A stretch of DNA of 64,000 nucleotides, from positions 1,860,001 to 1,924,000 of the forward strand of contig NC_088209.1 of NCBI RefSeq assembly GCF_037126465.1. Reading direction: 5' to 3'. A program made the translations under genes and the position numbers. The DNA comes from Ornithodoros turicata. Taxonomy: Eukaryota; Arthropoda; Arachnida; Ixodida; Argasidae. Of the stretch, positions 22,195 through 31,682 are shown piece by piece (the first letter of the stretch is position 1; every line of letters begins with the position of its first letter). The notes under the pieces were generated by a model. It did not search any database and had not been told where the DNA came from. It saw only the letters and a program-made list of their open reading frames with translations.

Positions 22195-23119
22195 CCCAGA
22201 CAGAACACCATCTCCTACGGACGTCCGAAATAGATCCCAATGTCCATATCCGAAAACTGACCTCCGTGGGACTCTCCTCGGATATTTGTGGAAGGATATC
22301 CGTAGCCGTATATCCGCAGGAGGTCCTGTTGCAGCCGTTTCACGGATTGTCCGAATGAGCTCCGTGATGGGATGCTGTACGGATCATGTATTTGAAGAGA
22401 GAGAGAAACGCGGGACGATGTAGCACTGCAGAAAATCGGCTTTCCATGAACCAACTCACTTACTTCAAGCTACATGAGTAAGAAACAGAGACATTACCTC
22501 TACGCCGACCTAATACGCCATACAATTTCTCATTTCGCCGTTGTTTGTGCACGCAATCGAGTTAAAGTTAGACAGCTCACCCTTCATTTCGACTCACATG
22601 CGAAAAGGGCTCTCGAATGTGTAGAAGCTCGCGAGAACACCAATGTACAGTGTCTGTTCCCTGTTTGGAAGTTAATGCAACTTCATTTCCAAAACATTTC
22701 GGCTGAGTGGTGCTCTTGTTGCTGTTTCTTCTTTTTTTTTCTTTTTTTGAAACGCCGCGTTGATTTTCCCTTATGGGAAGCAAAGCGGAGCAACAGAAAG
22801 TGAAACGAGCGGTGACAGTGGCAGATGTTAAAAACAATAGCGGAAACACGCTTTATATTTTACTACAAAGCGTATACTTACTTCTGAAAAATAACAAAGT
22901 AACACACGCTCGAGATACACGCTACATCCCAGAGAGCTCCTGTTTCTGTCCGTATCTCCTGGTTATGTCCGCAAAGTGCACGTTCGTAGGAAGTTCGAAG
23001 CCCGGCCAAGTGGATCTCCGTGGTATCTCCACTGGAGGAATTTCATTATTCTGCGGATATCCGTATCTCCGTGAAAGTATATCCGATGGACATCTGTAGG
23101 ACAGAATTTTCTGACTGGG
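22195..23119. mobile_element. TIR element T2b (925 bp), CCCAG ends, TA duplication
   Basis: The ends are CCCAGACAGAACACCATCTC and the complement CCCAGTCAGAAAATTCTGTC. TA flanks it at 22193-22194 and 23120-23121. It sits inside the polymerase B gene, and removing the element with one TA restores that reading frame across the site, so the boundaries and the 2-bp duplication are well supported. The palindromes GGACGTCC, GGATATCC and CGGATATCCG are concentrated near both ends. Second copy of the T2a family; non-coding. Confidence 0.88.
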
Positions 23120-24063
23120 TATTGGCACTTTCTCATTCGATACGCTCATGTTGTTGAATAAGGTATCACAGTATTTCTCATGAAGGAGGTGCTTGCGACA
23201 ATATTTTTTTTACCCCTTTAGCTCTTGCAATTTGCTTTTTTCCAGCTAGTTTGATGGAGTACATTTTAGCTTTCAAGCATATTATTCTTCGATAGGTACA
23301 CTACTAGTTTCGCTTTTGAAAGCCCCAAGTCTCCCATGATTCTTTTCACCGTGCAGTGGATGATTCCGGTCGAAGGAAGACAAATCTAAGTGGTCGTCGG
23401 CAATCGCTCGTAACTGACCGTCGTAGTCCTTGCAGAATAGGCCGAGGATCAGAGAATCCGTGTCAAAGTAACAGATAATCACTGGACAAGTGAGCTTACT
23501 CAACAGGGTTTCGTAGTAGAATGAGTACATGTTTAATTTACTCAGTTCCAAAATCGTAAACCCAATCTGGAGTGGGAAATCGCATTGCACTTTTCTTTTG
23601 CGCATTTCATACATGACACAATCCGGGGGACAAAATTTCCATCATCACGCGTTCCGCCCGAATCCCGAGGCGACTCGCCGTCTCCTCATCGAAGGATACT
23701 CAAATGTCCCGCATGTTAAGTTTATTTAAAAGCGTTCTTCCGAATACCGTGTTATTTGAGAGATTATAGAAATTTATTTAGGTATAAAGAACGTCGTGCT
23801 CGAGGCAACGCGTCTGGCAACATTGTCCTCGATGTAGGGACGCAGGGATGATGTCTGGCGAGATTTTAGAATTCTGTGAATTTTCGTCACTCTCATACCC
23901 AATCTACAATAGAGTGCGAGCAGCACGTAATGAAAGACATACTAGACCTTGTCCTTGCACGTGAGCAGCAGCTTTTTTGGTGTTAGCTCGCGATACATCA
24001 ATTCTTCGAGGAGCCCTCGCTGGAATGGCAAGAGCCAATCCTTCGGGACGACCATCTTCTCAG
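23120..24063 (-). pseudogene. polB: Protein-primed DNA polymerase B, palm-to-C-terminal piece
   Basis: In minus-strand order: WLLPFQRGLLEE (about 24040), then a YVFHYVLLALYCRLG segment in a shifted frame, TKIHRIL, and SSLRPYIEDN (about 23830). These match the pPolB region just before motif B. Next, LQIGFTILELSKLNMYSFYY and ICYFDTDSLIL (about 23490-23440) carry motif C with both catalytic aspartates. AKMYSIKLAGKKQIARAKGV follows in another frame. Motif B has not survived cleanly, and at least two frameshifts and one stop are present. The enzyme would replicate a Polinton or adintovirus-like genome; this copy is dead. Confidence 0.85.
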
Positions 24064-24214
24064 TGTGATAGAGCTTCAGGTGATGAAGCTAAGGTTGATT
24101 TTGGCTCGCGCTGAGTGGTTGTTTTGTGTGCTTGTTTTGCCAGTCCGCGCTGCATTCCAGTCGCGGTTCCACCTTGGAATAAGCATTGCTGTTGCTACTC
24201 TATGTCTCTACTAG
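24064..24214 (+). repeat. Inverted LTR of gypsy A (truncated by 8 bp)
   Basis: Matches the LTR at 28416-28573 in opposite orientation, from TGTGATAGAG to CTCTACTAG, lacking the final TTCTCACA. Its first seven bases, TGTGATA, lie in a 9-bp AGTGTGATA (24062-24070) that also occurs at the far edge of the block (31683-31691). Confidence 0.8.
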
Positions 24215-24392
24215 TGTAATGATCTGCAACGGTCCAGGAGGTGGCAACGAAGAGTAAGGAACTGTAGGACAGCTCAGAGAACTTGGGAACGTGCGCTCCT
24301 GGCATCGAACTCCGGATCACTTCGTCGCTCGTGCCTTGCAGACGTGCGCCCTCTTTTATTTCTTCTGTGGCAACACATCTCACAACATTACA
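24215..24392 (-). repeat. 3' LTR of gypsy element B (178 bp)
   Basis: On the minus strand it begins TGTAATGTTG and ends GATCATTACA, with inverted TGTAAT/ATTACA ends and an AATAAA signal (GAAGAAATAAAAG). The purine-rich tract GGGTATGGGGGAAGGGA precedes it, as expected of the polypurine primer. It abuts the inverted A LTR at CTAG. Confidence 0.8.
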
Positions 24393-24499
24393 TCCCTTCC
24401 CCCATACCCAAACACATAGATAGGTTCAAACACAAAATGAAAACTACCCAACAATGAACAGTCAAGTGTTTACGGCTGATACCGGTCAACTGGTCGTCG

Positions 24500-25253
24500 T
24501 CAAGTAGACCGCCGCAGAACGGGCGGTGATGGTGCCGCCATAGCCGCTTGCGATGGTCCAGCATTACCAATTGCGTCTGGGAGTGGACGGACGTTGTCCC
24601 GCCCAGGACTCGACGCAGCAGGTCCCGCAGGAGGGGGAATCAGGTCCGCGGTTGGTGACGCAGGCATGGATGGCGCCGCCCGCACAGGACTTCCAGGAGG
24701 ATTCTGCGAAGTGCTGTTGTTTTGTGGTCCCCTTACGAAGTCGGAATGTCTATGCCAGGTGCTACCATCGGAGAGCCGCACGTCCACAGACGACGAACTT
24801 GCCCTGTGGGAAACTTCACCTGGAACCCAGTTTGGTCCTGGTCTGAAATTCCGAGCATAGACTGTATCCCCTGGCAACAACTCTGGGCTATTCCTAGCAT
24901 GCTGATCGTGCCATATATTCTGTTTCAGCTGGTGATAGGCCACGTTTTGCCGCAAGGCAGGGCGAAGACAGTCCAACGCCGTTTTTAGCTTCCTCCCCAT
25001 GAGCAGTTCGGCTGGTGTCCGTCCAGTAACCGCATGTGGTTGGGTGCGGTAGTGCAACAAAAACCTGGCGACCTGGGTCTTGAAATCCCCTGTAGTACTT
25101 TTCTTCAGCTTGGCCTTTACCGTCTGCACTACCCTTTCCACTGCGCCATTTGATGCAGGGTGATATGGTGGAATGAGCAGCAGTCTGATGTTGTTCCGCT
25201 TAAGGAAAGCCCTGTACTCATTGCTCACAAATGCAGGCCCATTGTCTGAGACC
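24500..25253 (-). pseudogene. pol: gypsy B integrase, second half
   Basis: Begins VSDNGPAFVSNEYRAFLK, the segment with the second catalytic Asp, then LLIPPYHPASNGAVERVVQT, containing the catalytic Glu of the DDE triad. QTQPHAVTGRTPAELLMGRK is close to the family consensus. The C-terminal region (LPGDTVYARNF, WVPGEV) is the small beta-barrel domain, and a proline/alanine-rich tail follows. The open frame is long and well preserved, so the break by T3 is probably recent. Confidence 0.85.
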
Positions 25254-25264
25254 AACCCAGGCGA

Positions 25265-25740
25265 AAATTTTTTGAACTGGTACCAGTTGAACTGTGTTAT
25301 CGAACAGGGACCAGTTCAACCGGCCCCAGATCAACTGGTCCCTGTTCGATAACACAGTTCACCCAGTCCCAGTTGCAACCGGTCCCAGTTGAGACTGGGA
25401 CTGGTTAGAAACCAGTTGGGCCAACTGGTACCGGTTGAGACTGGGACCGACCAGAAACCAGTTGGGCCAACTGGTACCAGTTGATCAAACTGGTCCCTGT
25501 TCGATAACACAGCTCACCCAGTCCCAGTTGAGCTGGTCCAGTTGCAACTGGGACTGGGCGAACTGTGTTATCAAACAGGGACCAGTTCGATCAACTGGTA
25601 CCAGTTGGCCCAACTGGTTTCTGGCCGGTCCCAGTCTCAACTTGTACCAGTTGGCCCAACTGGTTTCTAACCGGTTGCAGTCTCGATGGGAACTGCTTGC
25701 GAACCTCATTGTTGAGCTGGGACCGGTTGAAGTGGCTTCA
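25265..25740. repeat. Left subterminal palindrome array of T3
   Basis: At least ten overlapping AACTGGTACCAGTT-type half or full palindromes occur, interspersed with CTGTTCGATAACACAGTTC and its complement. The latter allow hairpins of over 100 bp. The chance ORFs here on both strands are repeat by-products. Confidence 0.8.
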
Positions 25741-26964
25741 CTTAGAGCGGCCTGTTCAGGCAGAGGTTAGCTTGTATGTAACCGGTGCCCCTTTGCAGAA
25801 TCGCTGTTCCCAGCAACAGCAGATCCAAAGAACTGCAATGCAAAATTGCATTTTATTTGTAGTCAAACATTACACATATTCTAATGTACATGTAGCGTAA
25901 CTATAACATAATTAAATTATAGCAGTAGATGAACTACAGAGTTACATGGAATAGATAATACTTCATGGTTGATTGGTCCCTTGCTTGACTGCCTTGTGGA
26001 CATCTTGAACCATTCAACAAAGTATTTGAGATGTTCTTAATTGCACACGATGCATCGATATTTTCCTTTGAGCCCCAGCAGCCAGCAGCTAAGGTTTCTG
26101 GAAAGTTGAAAAGGCACAAGTGAATATGCATTCAATTGCAACATGTAACTGTGGTGTGTGCCTGGACAATCACTCAATCTGAGCAGTCGTGGCCCCGGAA
26201 AGTACGCGAATCTCTCAACATTTCCGTTGTGCAGTAGTTGGACCTTTCAACTAAGAGATTCGCCGGCTTTCGGGGGCAATGAGTACTACTCTGCGCACTA
26301 CGCTAGTTCGACAACATCCGTGGTGCGAAGGATCTAAAACACGAGAATGAACGAAAAAAAAAAGCAAAAACAAAAACATGAATAGAAAAAGTTGCTGGTA
26401 ACGTTAACATAAACCGGATGTTACTCGTAAAACGTGAAAGGTGTCACGAATGTGACGCAGAACAAAGAGAAGCGGTTGTAGTGGAAGTAATATTTCTAAA
26501 TGATGCACAAGGGAAAAGCACTTAAGTATATAGTACTCACGATATAAAGCGGTCTCCACAGTTGTAGTCGAGCTGTAATCCTATAACACCCACCCGCCCG
26601 GCCGCTGGCGCTCATTGTACTGTCGCACTGTCGTAACTTGTAGAAAAATCCTTTAGATTATAAAACCAACGCCTATGTCACACATCACGCTAAGAACATA
26701 CTGGGCAATAATCGCTGTACAAGCATGCTGCTAAGCAAGCGACCGTTGCACAGTAAACGCATGATTCATCGCGGGAGCAGGAACGCATAAAATACAACTA
26801 TAAGAGTTCCAAAATAACTTTCGTTAACACTAACGAACTTTACCAAAAATTGAAATATGATTATTTCTACTAATCAAGTTACTTTCTGATCGTTTTTATA
26901 ACTTCATCTTGCAATCTTCATATTAACCTGTCCTGGCACTCAAACCGAAACTTCCCCCAAATAT

Positions 26965-27262
26965 GTAAACTGGTCCAGTTCGAACTGGCACCACCTCACT
27001 TCCACTTGCTACCAGTCCAGCTTGAACTGGTACCAGTTCACTTTCCAGTTGCCGCCATCCCAGCTTAAACTGGTACCTGTTTACTTCCCAGTTGCTACCA
27101 GTCCAGTTTGAACTGGTACCACAAAGTGCCCAGTTGCCACCAGCCCAGCTTGAACTGGTACCAGTTTACTTTCCAGCTGCCACCAGTTTGGTACCAGTTG
27201 GTTCCAGTTCACCGCCAGTTGGTGCGAACTGGGAACGAGCTGGTACCAGTTGACTTCCCAGC
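26965..27262. repeat. Right subterminal palindrome array of T3
   Basis: GAACTGGTACC, with the phrases CCAGTTGCCACCAG or CCAGTTGCTACCAG between, repeats at roughly 50-60 bp spacing. It is the same core motif as the left array but arranged differently. Confidence 0.8.
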
Positions 27263-27281
27263 TCAAATTTTCGCCTGGGAA

Positions 27282-28415
27282 GGTATCCGGCAGGCTATGC
27301 GTCGCAAAGATGTCGCGTAAACACGTGATCGTTGTGGTAGCCGATGGTGACGTCACTGGTATGACCTCAACCCACTTGGAAAAAGCATCGACCAACACCA
27401 AGAAATAGTGTCCCTCGAACGGTCCTCCGAAGTCGATGTGGAGTCTGGACCACGGCTTTTCTGGGTACGGCCTCGAAGTCATCACGACGCGCCTAGGCAT
27501 GTTCTGTTGTTACTGGCACACGCTACAACCTCGGACGGTTTCGGCCACGTCGCTGTCCAGCCCCGGCCACCATACATGACTTCTCGCAACAGCTTTCACC
27601 TTTTCAATTCCGGGGTGTCCTTCATGTAGGACTTGCAGTACCGCCGCGCGGAGCTCCTGGGGAATAACCAGTCTGGCTCCAAACAGTAGGCATCCATCAT
27701 GCAAGCTGAGATCCTGGGAACGAGCTCTGTATGAAATGAAACATGCGTCCATTGGAAGCGAGATCCCATGCCTTACGGCTTCTCGCACGCTGTGAAGAAT
27801 GGTGTCCCTCATTGTCGCTTCCCGCACAACGGTTGGTGACAGAATGTCCGAATATGCCCTTTCCAGCATGTATATTTCCGCGGGGCGGTCAATTTCCTGG
27901 GGCTTGGTTTCCAACGGAATGCGACTCAGCCCGTCCGCGTGGGCGATTCGGGTCCCGGCCCTGTGAACCAGCTCGTACTTATACGATGACAGGAGTAGTG
28001 CCCACCGCAGGAGTCTCGGAGAGCCGTGCAAAGGTATCGGCTTCTCTGGCCCGAGAAGACCCAGCAGCGGTTTATGGTCAGTGACAATCTCGAACGCTCT
28101 TCCCCAGAGGTACTGGCGGAACTTTGTAACGTCAAAAACTACACCCAGGGCTTCCTTGTCGAGCTGGCTGTAATTAACTTCTGCTGGTGCCAAACTTCTC
28201 GATGCAAACGCAATCGGACGTTCTTCTCCAGATTTGCATCGGTGGCTCAGTACCGCGCTAACGCCATGAGGCGAGGCGTCATAGCAAAGGATAACCGGAA
28301 GGTCCGGATTATAGTGTACACAGACCTTAGCTGACGTCAGTAGTTTTTTGCCGTTTTTTGCTGTTGTCGACATGGTCTTGGTCTGATGTCCCGGTTATCA
28401 AGATATCGTCCAAGT
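27282..28415 (-). pseudogene. pol: gypsy B RT remnant, RNase H and integrase first half
   Basis: Near 28410-28385 the RT box LDDILITGTSDQDH is readable. It is followed almost at once by the connection region LLTSAKVCVHYNPDLPVILC, so the RT thumb (over 100 residues) is deleted. RNase H features follow: YDASPHGVSAVLSH and YSQLDKEALGVVFDVTKFR, with TDHKPLLGLLG. The integrase starts with an HHCC finger (LHEGHPGIEKV...CSVCQ) and the first catalytic Asp (LHIDFGGPF), and reads to SLPDT, where T3 is inserted. A frame change lies near 27505. Confidence 0.82.
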
Positions 28416-28573
28416 TGTGAGAACTAGTAGAGACATTGAGTAGCAACAGCAACGTTTATTCCAAGGTGGAACCGCGACTGGAATGCAGCGCGGACTGGCA
28501 AACAAGCACACAAAACAACCACTCAGCGCGAGCCAAAATCAACCTTAGCTTCGTCACCTGAAGCTCTATCACA
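28416..28573 (-). repeat. 3' LTR of gypsy element A (158 bp)
   Basis: On the minus strand it begins TGTGATAGAG and ends TTCTCACA, with TGTGA/TCACA inverted ends, an AATAAA signal (GTGGAATAAACG), and a polypurine tract AAAGGGGGAAG directly upstream. It lies in inverse orientation to the copy at 24064-24214. Confidence 0.85.
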
Positions 28574-28830
28574 CTTCCCCCTTTAAGCAACACCATATCT
28601 GTCTGGTTCACGACGACTGCGTAACCGGTAGCGACGACTGCCCGTGACGGACTCGCGCTCGTGCTCGTGCTCGCGCTCGTGCGCTCGGACGCTCCGAAGT
28701 GCGACTGCATTTGTGATCCGCTTCTGTCGATAAGATATGAGGGCGGTCGGAATGAGGAAACTGTCAGGAGGTTCCGCGTGACGACCCTTCCACTTCCGGA
28801 AACGGCAAGGGAAACTCTTCATTAGGATCG

Positions 28831-29775
28831 TCAATCGCTGCAGGGCGACATCGTACATCGGAAGCGGGAATGTTCTTCGAACATTTCGGAGCCCTGCTTG
28901 CTCACAATCGTCCCTGTCTTCCAGTGTCCCTTCTTGGAGTTGTCCAACATCCAAACTCCTTGGTCGACAGAGAACTGTCTGTCCTGAGTTCGTCTGTCGT
29001 AATTTCGCTTTTGACGCTCCGGTGCCAGACTATCTCTTCCGGAACACGCCACCTCAGATGGACGGACGAGATCAAGTAGAGAACGATACTGTCTGTTATT
29101 CAACAGCTCACAAGGAGGACGGCCTGTGGTGACATGCGGTGTCACTCTGTATTTAAAAAGAAAGTCACAAAGTCTGTCCTTGCCACCTCCCTCTTCGAAC
29201 CGACGTGGAGTGGTCTTGAAAGTTCTCACAAAATTCTCCGCCAGACCATTTGACTGCGGATGGTATGGCGGAGTGAGGACGTGGTGTATTCCTCGTTGTT
29301 TCAAGAAATCCTCGAAGACCTGACTTGTGAATGGCGGTCCGTTGTCTGTGACGAGAACTTCCGGTAGTCCGTTTTGGACAAAAATATCTTGAAAAGCACT
29401 GATCGTTTTCAGAGCATTGGTACCGGTCATCTGGATGATGTCGGGCCATTTGCTGAAGGCATCAATAACAATCAAATAGTGCTTCCCATGAAGCTCTGCG
29501 AAATCCGCGTGAAGGCGATGCCACGCCTTGTCAGGTTGCTCCCACTGATGAAAGGGAACAGGGATCTCCTGCGCAGCCACTGCCGAGCACTGCTCGCAGT
29601 TCCTGACCCTGGATTCAATGTCCTTATCTAGACCAGGCCACCAAATATACGAACGAGCAAACATCTTCATTTTCGATTGGCCGATATGGCAGTCATGCAG
29701 AATATCCAGAAGTTTGTGCCTCAACTTGGTTGCCACAACTGTGCGCATTCCCCAAAGTATGCAGCCCTTGTGCAT
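28831..29775 (-). pseudogene. pol: gypsy A integrase
   Basis: The frame is 314 codons long. It has the zinc finger HDCHIGQSKMKM...RNCEQC near residues 30-60. The catalytic core has LHADFAELHGKHYLIVIDAF (first Asp), LVTDNGPPFTSQVF (second Asp) and PPYHPQSNGLAENFVRTF (Glu). TPHVTTGRPPCELL follows. All three DDE residues are present, so this part looks intact. The C-terminal stretch (28954-28583) is in another frame and ends in a short Arg/Glu/His-rich repeat. Confidence 0.88.
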
Positions 29776-29859
29776 CGTTAACTCTGTCTGCCGCTGGTAA
29801 AACTGGGATAGATTCGGTGCAACATGACCTGGCCATCCACGTAAAACATATTTCGTTAC

Positions 29860-30254
29860 CTATGTTAGCATGGGCTCCTCAAGAGTGGCAGCGGCAATGT
29901 CCTTAGCCGTCACCGGAAGGGTTGACATGTGGTAATCTTGGACCGCAAAAATTTCGTCCGTTCCAACGCTAAAAACACACTCTTCTGCAGCTTTGTCAAA
30001 TTCATGGTCCGGTCCTTCCGGAAGCCGGGAGAGACCGTCTGTGTTCGCAATTTTAGACGATCCCTTGACTGGATGTCGAAACTGTAGGACATTAGGATGA
30101 GTGCCCAACGCTGTAACCGGCTTGCTGTCGTTACAGGGATACCTCTTGATGGCCCAAAAATTACCGTAAGGGGCTTGTGGTCGGTGTACAATATGAATTT
30201 CCGGCCCCACAGGTACTGGTGGAATTTCCTAACGCCGAAAAAAATTATGGCCAA
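29860..30254 (-). pseudogene. pol: gypsy A RNase H
   Basis: FFGVRKFHQYLWGRKFILYT and DHKPLTVIFGPSRGIPV are the characteristic RNase H of Ty3/gypsy elements. The segment is split between two overlapping frames (30254-29910 and 30210-29860) and separated from RT by a further frameshift near 30350. Confidence 0.8.
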
Positions 30255-30299
30255 GGCCTCTCGTTCAATTTGGGCATACTTTTTCTCTGCAACTGTGAG

Positions 30300-31378
30300 T
30301 GTCTTTGACGCGTGCGCGATTGGTCTATCACCCCGTGGAGCCGGTGGTAGATAACTGCTCTGAGACCTTTTGAAGAGGCGTCGACTGCCAAGAAAATTTC
30401 CTTAGTGGGATCGTAGTGTGTTAATACCTTCGCTGAAGCTAGCATGCTCTTGATGCTCTCAAAGGCTTCGACGCACGCAGAAGTCCAACACCACGACGCT
30501 CCCTTCTTGAGTAAATCATTTAAAGGTGAACACACATCCGCCAGACCTTCCAAGTATTTGCCATAGTGCTGAACCATGCCTAAGAAAGAACGTAGTTCTG
30601 ATACTTGATTGGGCGGTGGCAAGTTAAGGATCGCTGACACCTTCTTCGGAGAGGGCCGAAATCCGTCGGCATCTACGATGTGACCGAGATACTCCACTTG
30701 GGTTTGCAGGAAAGCACATTTCTCCCGCTTCAGAGTGAATCCGAATTCTTGCAGTCTTGCTAGGACCTTAGACAGATTGCTGAGATGTTCTTCGTCGTTA
30801 CGGCCCGTGACAATAATGTCGTCGAGATAGCAAGCCACAGACGGCAGTCCTGAGATAACTTGCTCCATCGTGCGCTGGAAAACAGCAGGTGCCGAGGCTA
30901 TCCCGAAGGGCATACGATTGAATTGGAAGAGACCCTTGTGCGTATTTATAACCAGCATTTTTTTTTTTTTTGCTTCTTCGTCGAGTTCCATTTGAAGGTG
31001 TGCCTCTGAGAGATCGAGCTTCGTGAATTTCTCACCGCCGTTGAGAACCGCCAGGAGCTCTTCCGGCCTTGGAATGGGATATTGTGCAATGGCCAGCTGC
31101 GGGTTAACCGTGACACTAAAGTCTCCGCAGACACGGACGGCCCCGTTTGGTTTGGGCACGACCACGATTGGTGTCGCCCAATCTGATACCTCCACCGGTT
31201 GCAACACTCCACTCTTCACCTGACGTTGTAAATCGGTCTCTACTGCCTGTCTTGTGGCAAAAGGTATAGGACGTGGTTTGAAGAACTTCGGTGGTGCCCT
31301 CTCACGTACATGAAGATGGACCAGCAACTTCGTGCACCTTCCGAGGCCAGGGCGGAAGAGCGCTGAAAATTTTCCCAA
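30300..31378 (-). pseudogene. pol: gypsy A reverse transcriptase
   Basis: The reading order is WATPIVVVPKPNGAVRVCGD (fingers), KFTKLDLSEAHLQMELDEE (motif A, with Ala-His where Ala-Tyr is usual), FNRMPFGIASAPAVFQRTME, ACYLDDIIVTGRNDEEH (YLDD active site), KCAFLQTQVEYLGHIVDADG and LRSFLGMVQHYGKYL. All RT blocks are present in one frame. A poly-A/T run at about 30959-30971 encodes a lysine cluster (EEAKKKK) and may be a slippage site. Confidence 0.9.
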
Positions 31379-31390
31379 AAGCTCGTTTAG

Positions 31391-31682
31391 TCACTCCTTT
31401 GCAATACCGACGCTCCCCACAAACAGCCTGTTGAGGTCGATATCCAGTCGCCTAATCCACTCTCTTCCAAGTAAATTCGTGTGTTCCATTCGTGTGAACA
31501 ACACCTGCAACCTTTGCGTTCGGTTTCCGAACGAAACATCCAATTCCGTTTGTCCACGAAGTGGAATTTCGCCCTTATTCAAACAGCGTAGTCGATAAGG
31601 CGAAGTCTCTAGCTTCGGCTTCCCAAGCTTTATAAACGTGCGGACATCCAGCAGCGTGGCCCGTGAACCAGTATCCACTTGG
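31391..31682 (-). pseudogene. pol: gypsy A aspartic protease
   Basis: LQVDTGSRATLLD at the start is the D-T-G active site of retropepsins. LLGREWIRRLDID corresponds to the conserved C-terminal LLGRD/EW motif. The start lies directly on the junction with polymerase B sequence, so anything upstream of the active site is missing. Confidence 0.82.

Larger units (their letters stand above)
25256..27279. mobile_element. TIR element T3 (2024 bp), CCCAGGCG ends, AA/TT duplication
   Basis: Both ends read CCCAGGCGAAAATTT inward. AA flanks it (25254-25255 and 27280-27281). Removing the element with one AA restores the integrase frame of gypsy B across the site, so the boundaries are secure. About 500 bp at the left end and 330 bp at the right are packed with CAACTGGTACCAGTTG, a 16-bp perfect palindrome, and variants (GGGACCAGTT, ACTGGGACTGG). 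A unique AT-rich middle (about 25800-26950) has no recognised coding region. Confidence 0.9.
24215..28415 (-). mobile_element. Ty3/gypsy element B, 5'-truncated, split by T3
   Basis: Minus strand: it starts mid-RT at about 28415 where the A LTR begins, then connection/RNase H, integrase (interrupted by 25256-27279), C-terminal domain, polypurine tract and 3' LTR. Everything 5' of the RT catalytic box is missing. Its sequence is distinct from element A, so the two are different families. Confidence 0.82.
28416..31682 (-). mobile_element. Ty3/gypsy element A, 5'-truncated
   Basis: Domain order on the minus strand is PR, RT, RNase H, INT, short C-terminal region, polypurine tract, 3' LTR, which is Ty3/gypsy order. 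Gag, primer site and 5' LTR are missing: the element starts abruptly at the protease active site next to polymerase B sequence. Confidence 0.85.

Noticed and set aside
22195..23119. Mariner-type MITE because of TA flanks
   Set aside because: The sister copy has GT flanks and related elements have TT/AA, so TA is probably one of several 2-bp targets.
24553..24988. Plus-strand ORFs opposite the integrase
   Set aside because: Antisense shadows of the gypsy B integrase frame; no domain of their own.
25435..25900. ORFs rich in QLVPVDQTGP-like repeats within T3
   Set aside because: They are translations of the CAACTGGTACCAGTTG palindrome array, present on both strands, hence repeat by-products.
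28650..28690. GCTCGTGCTCGTGCTCGCGCTC microrepeat as a regulatory element
   Set aside because: It lies in the C-terminal coding region of gypsy A and encodes a short Arg/Glu/His-rich repeat; no other support.
28831..29800. Plus-strand and alternate-frame ORFs across gypsy A integrase
   Set aside because: They overlap a frame with a complete DDE core and have no recognisable motifs.
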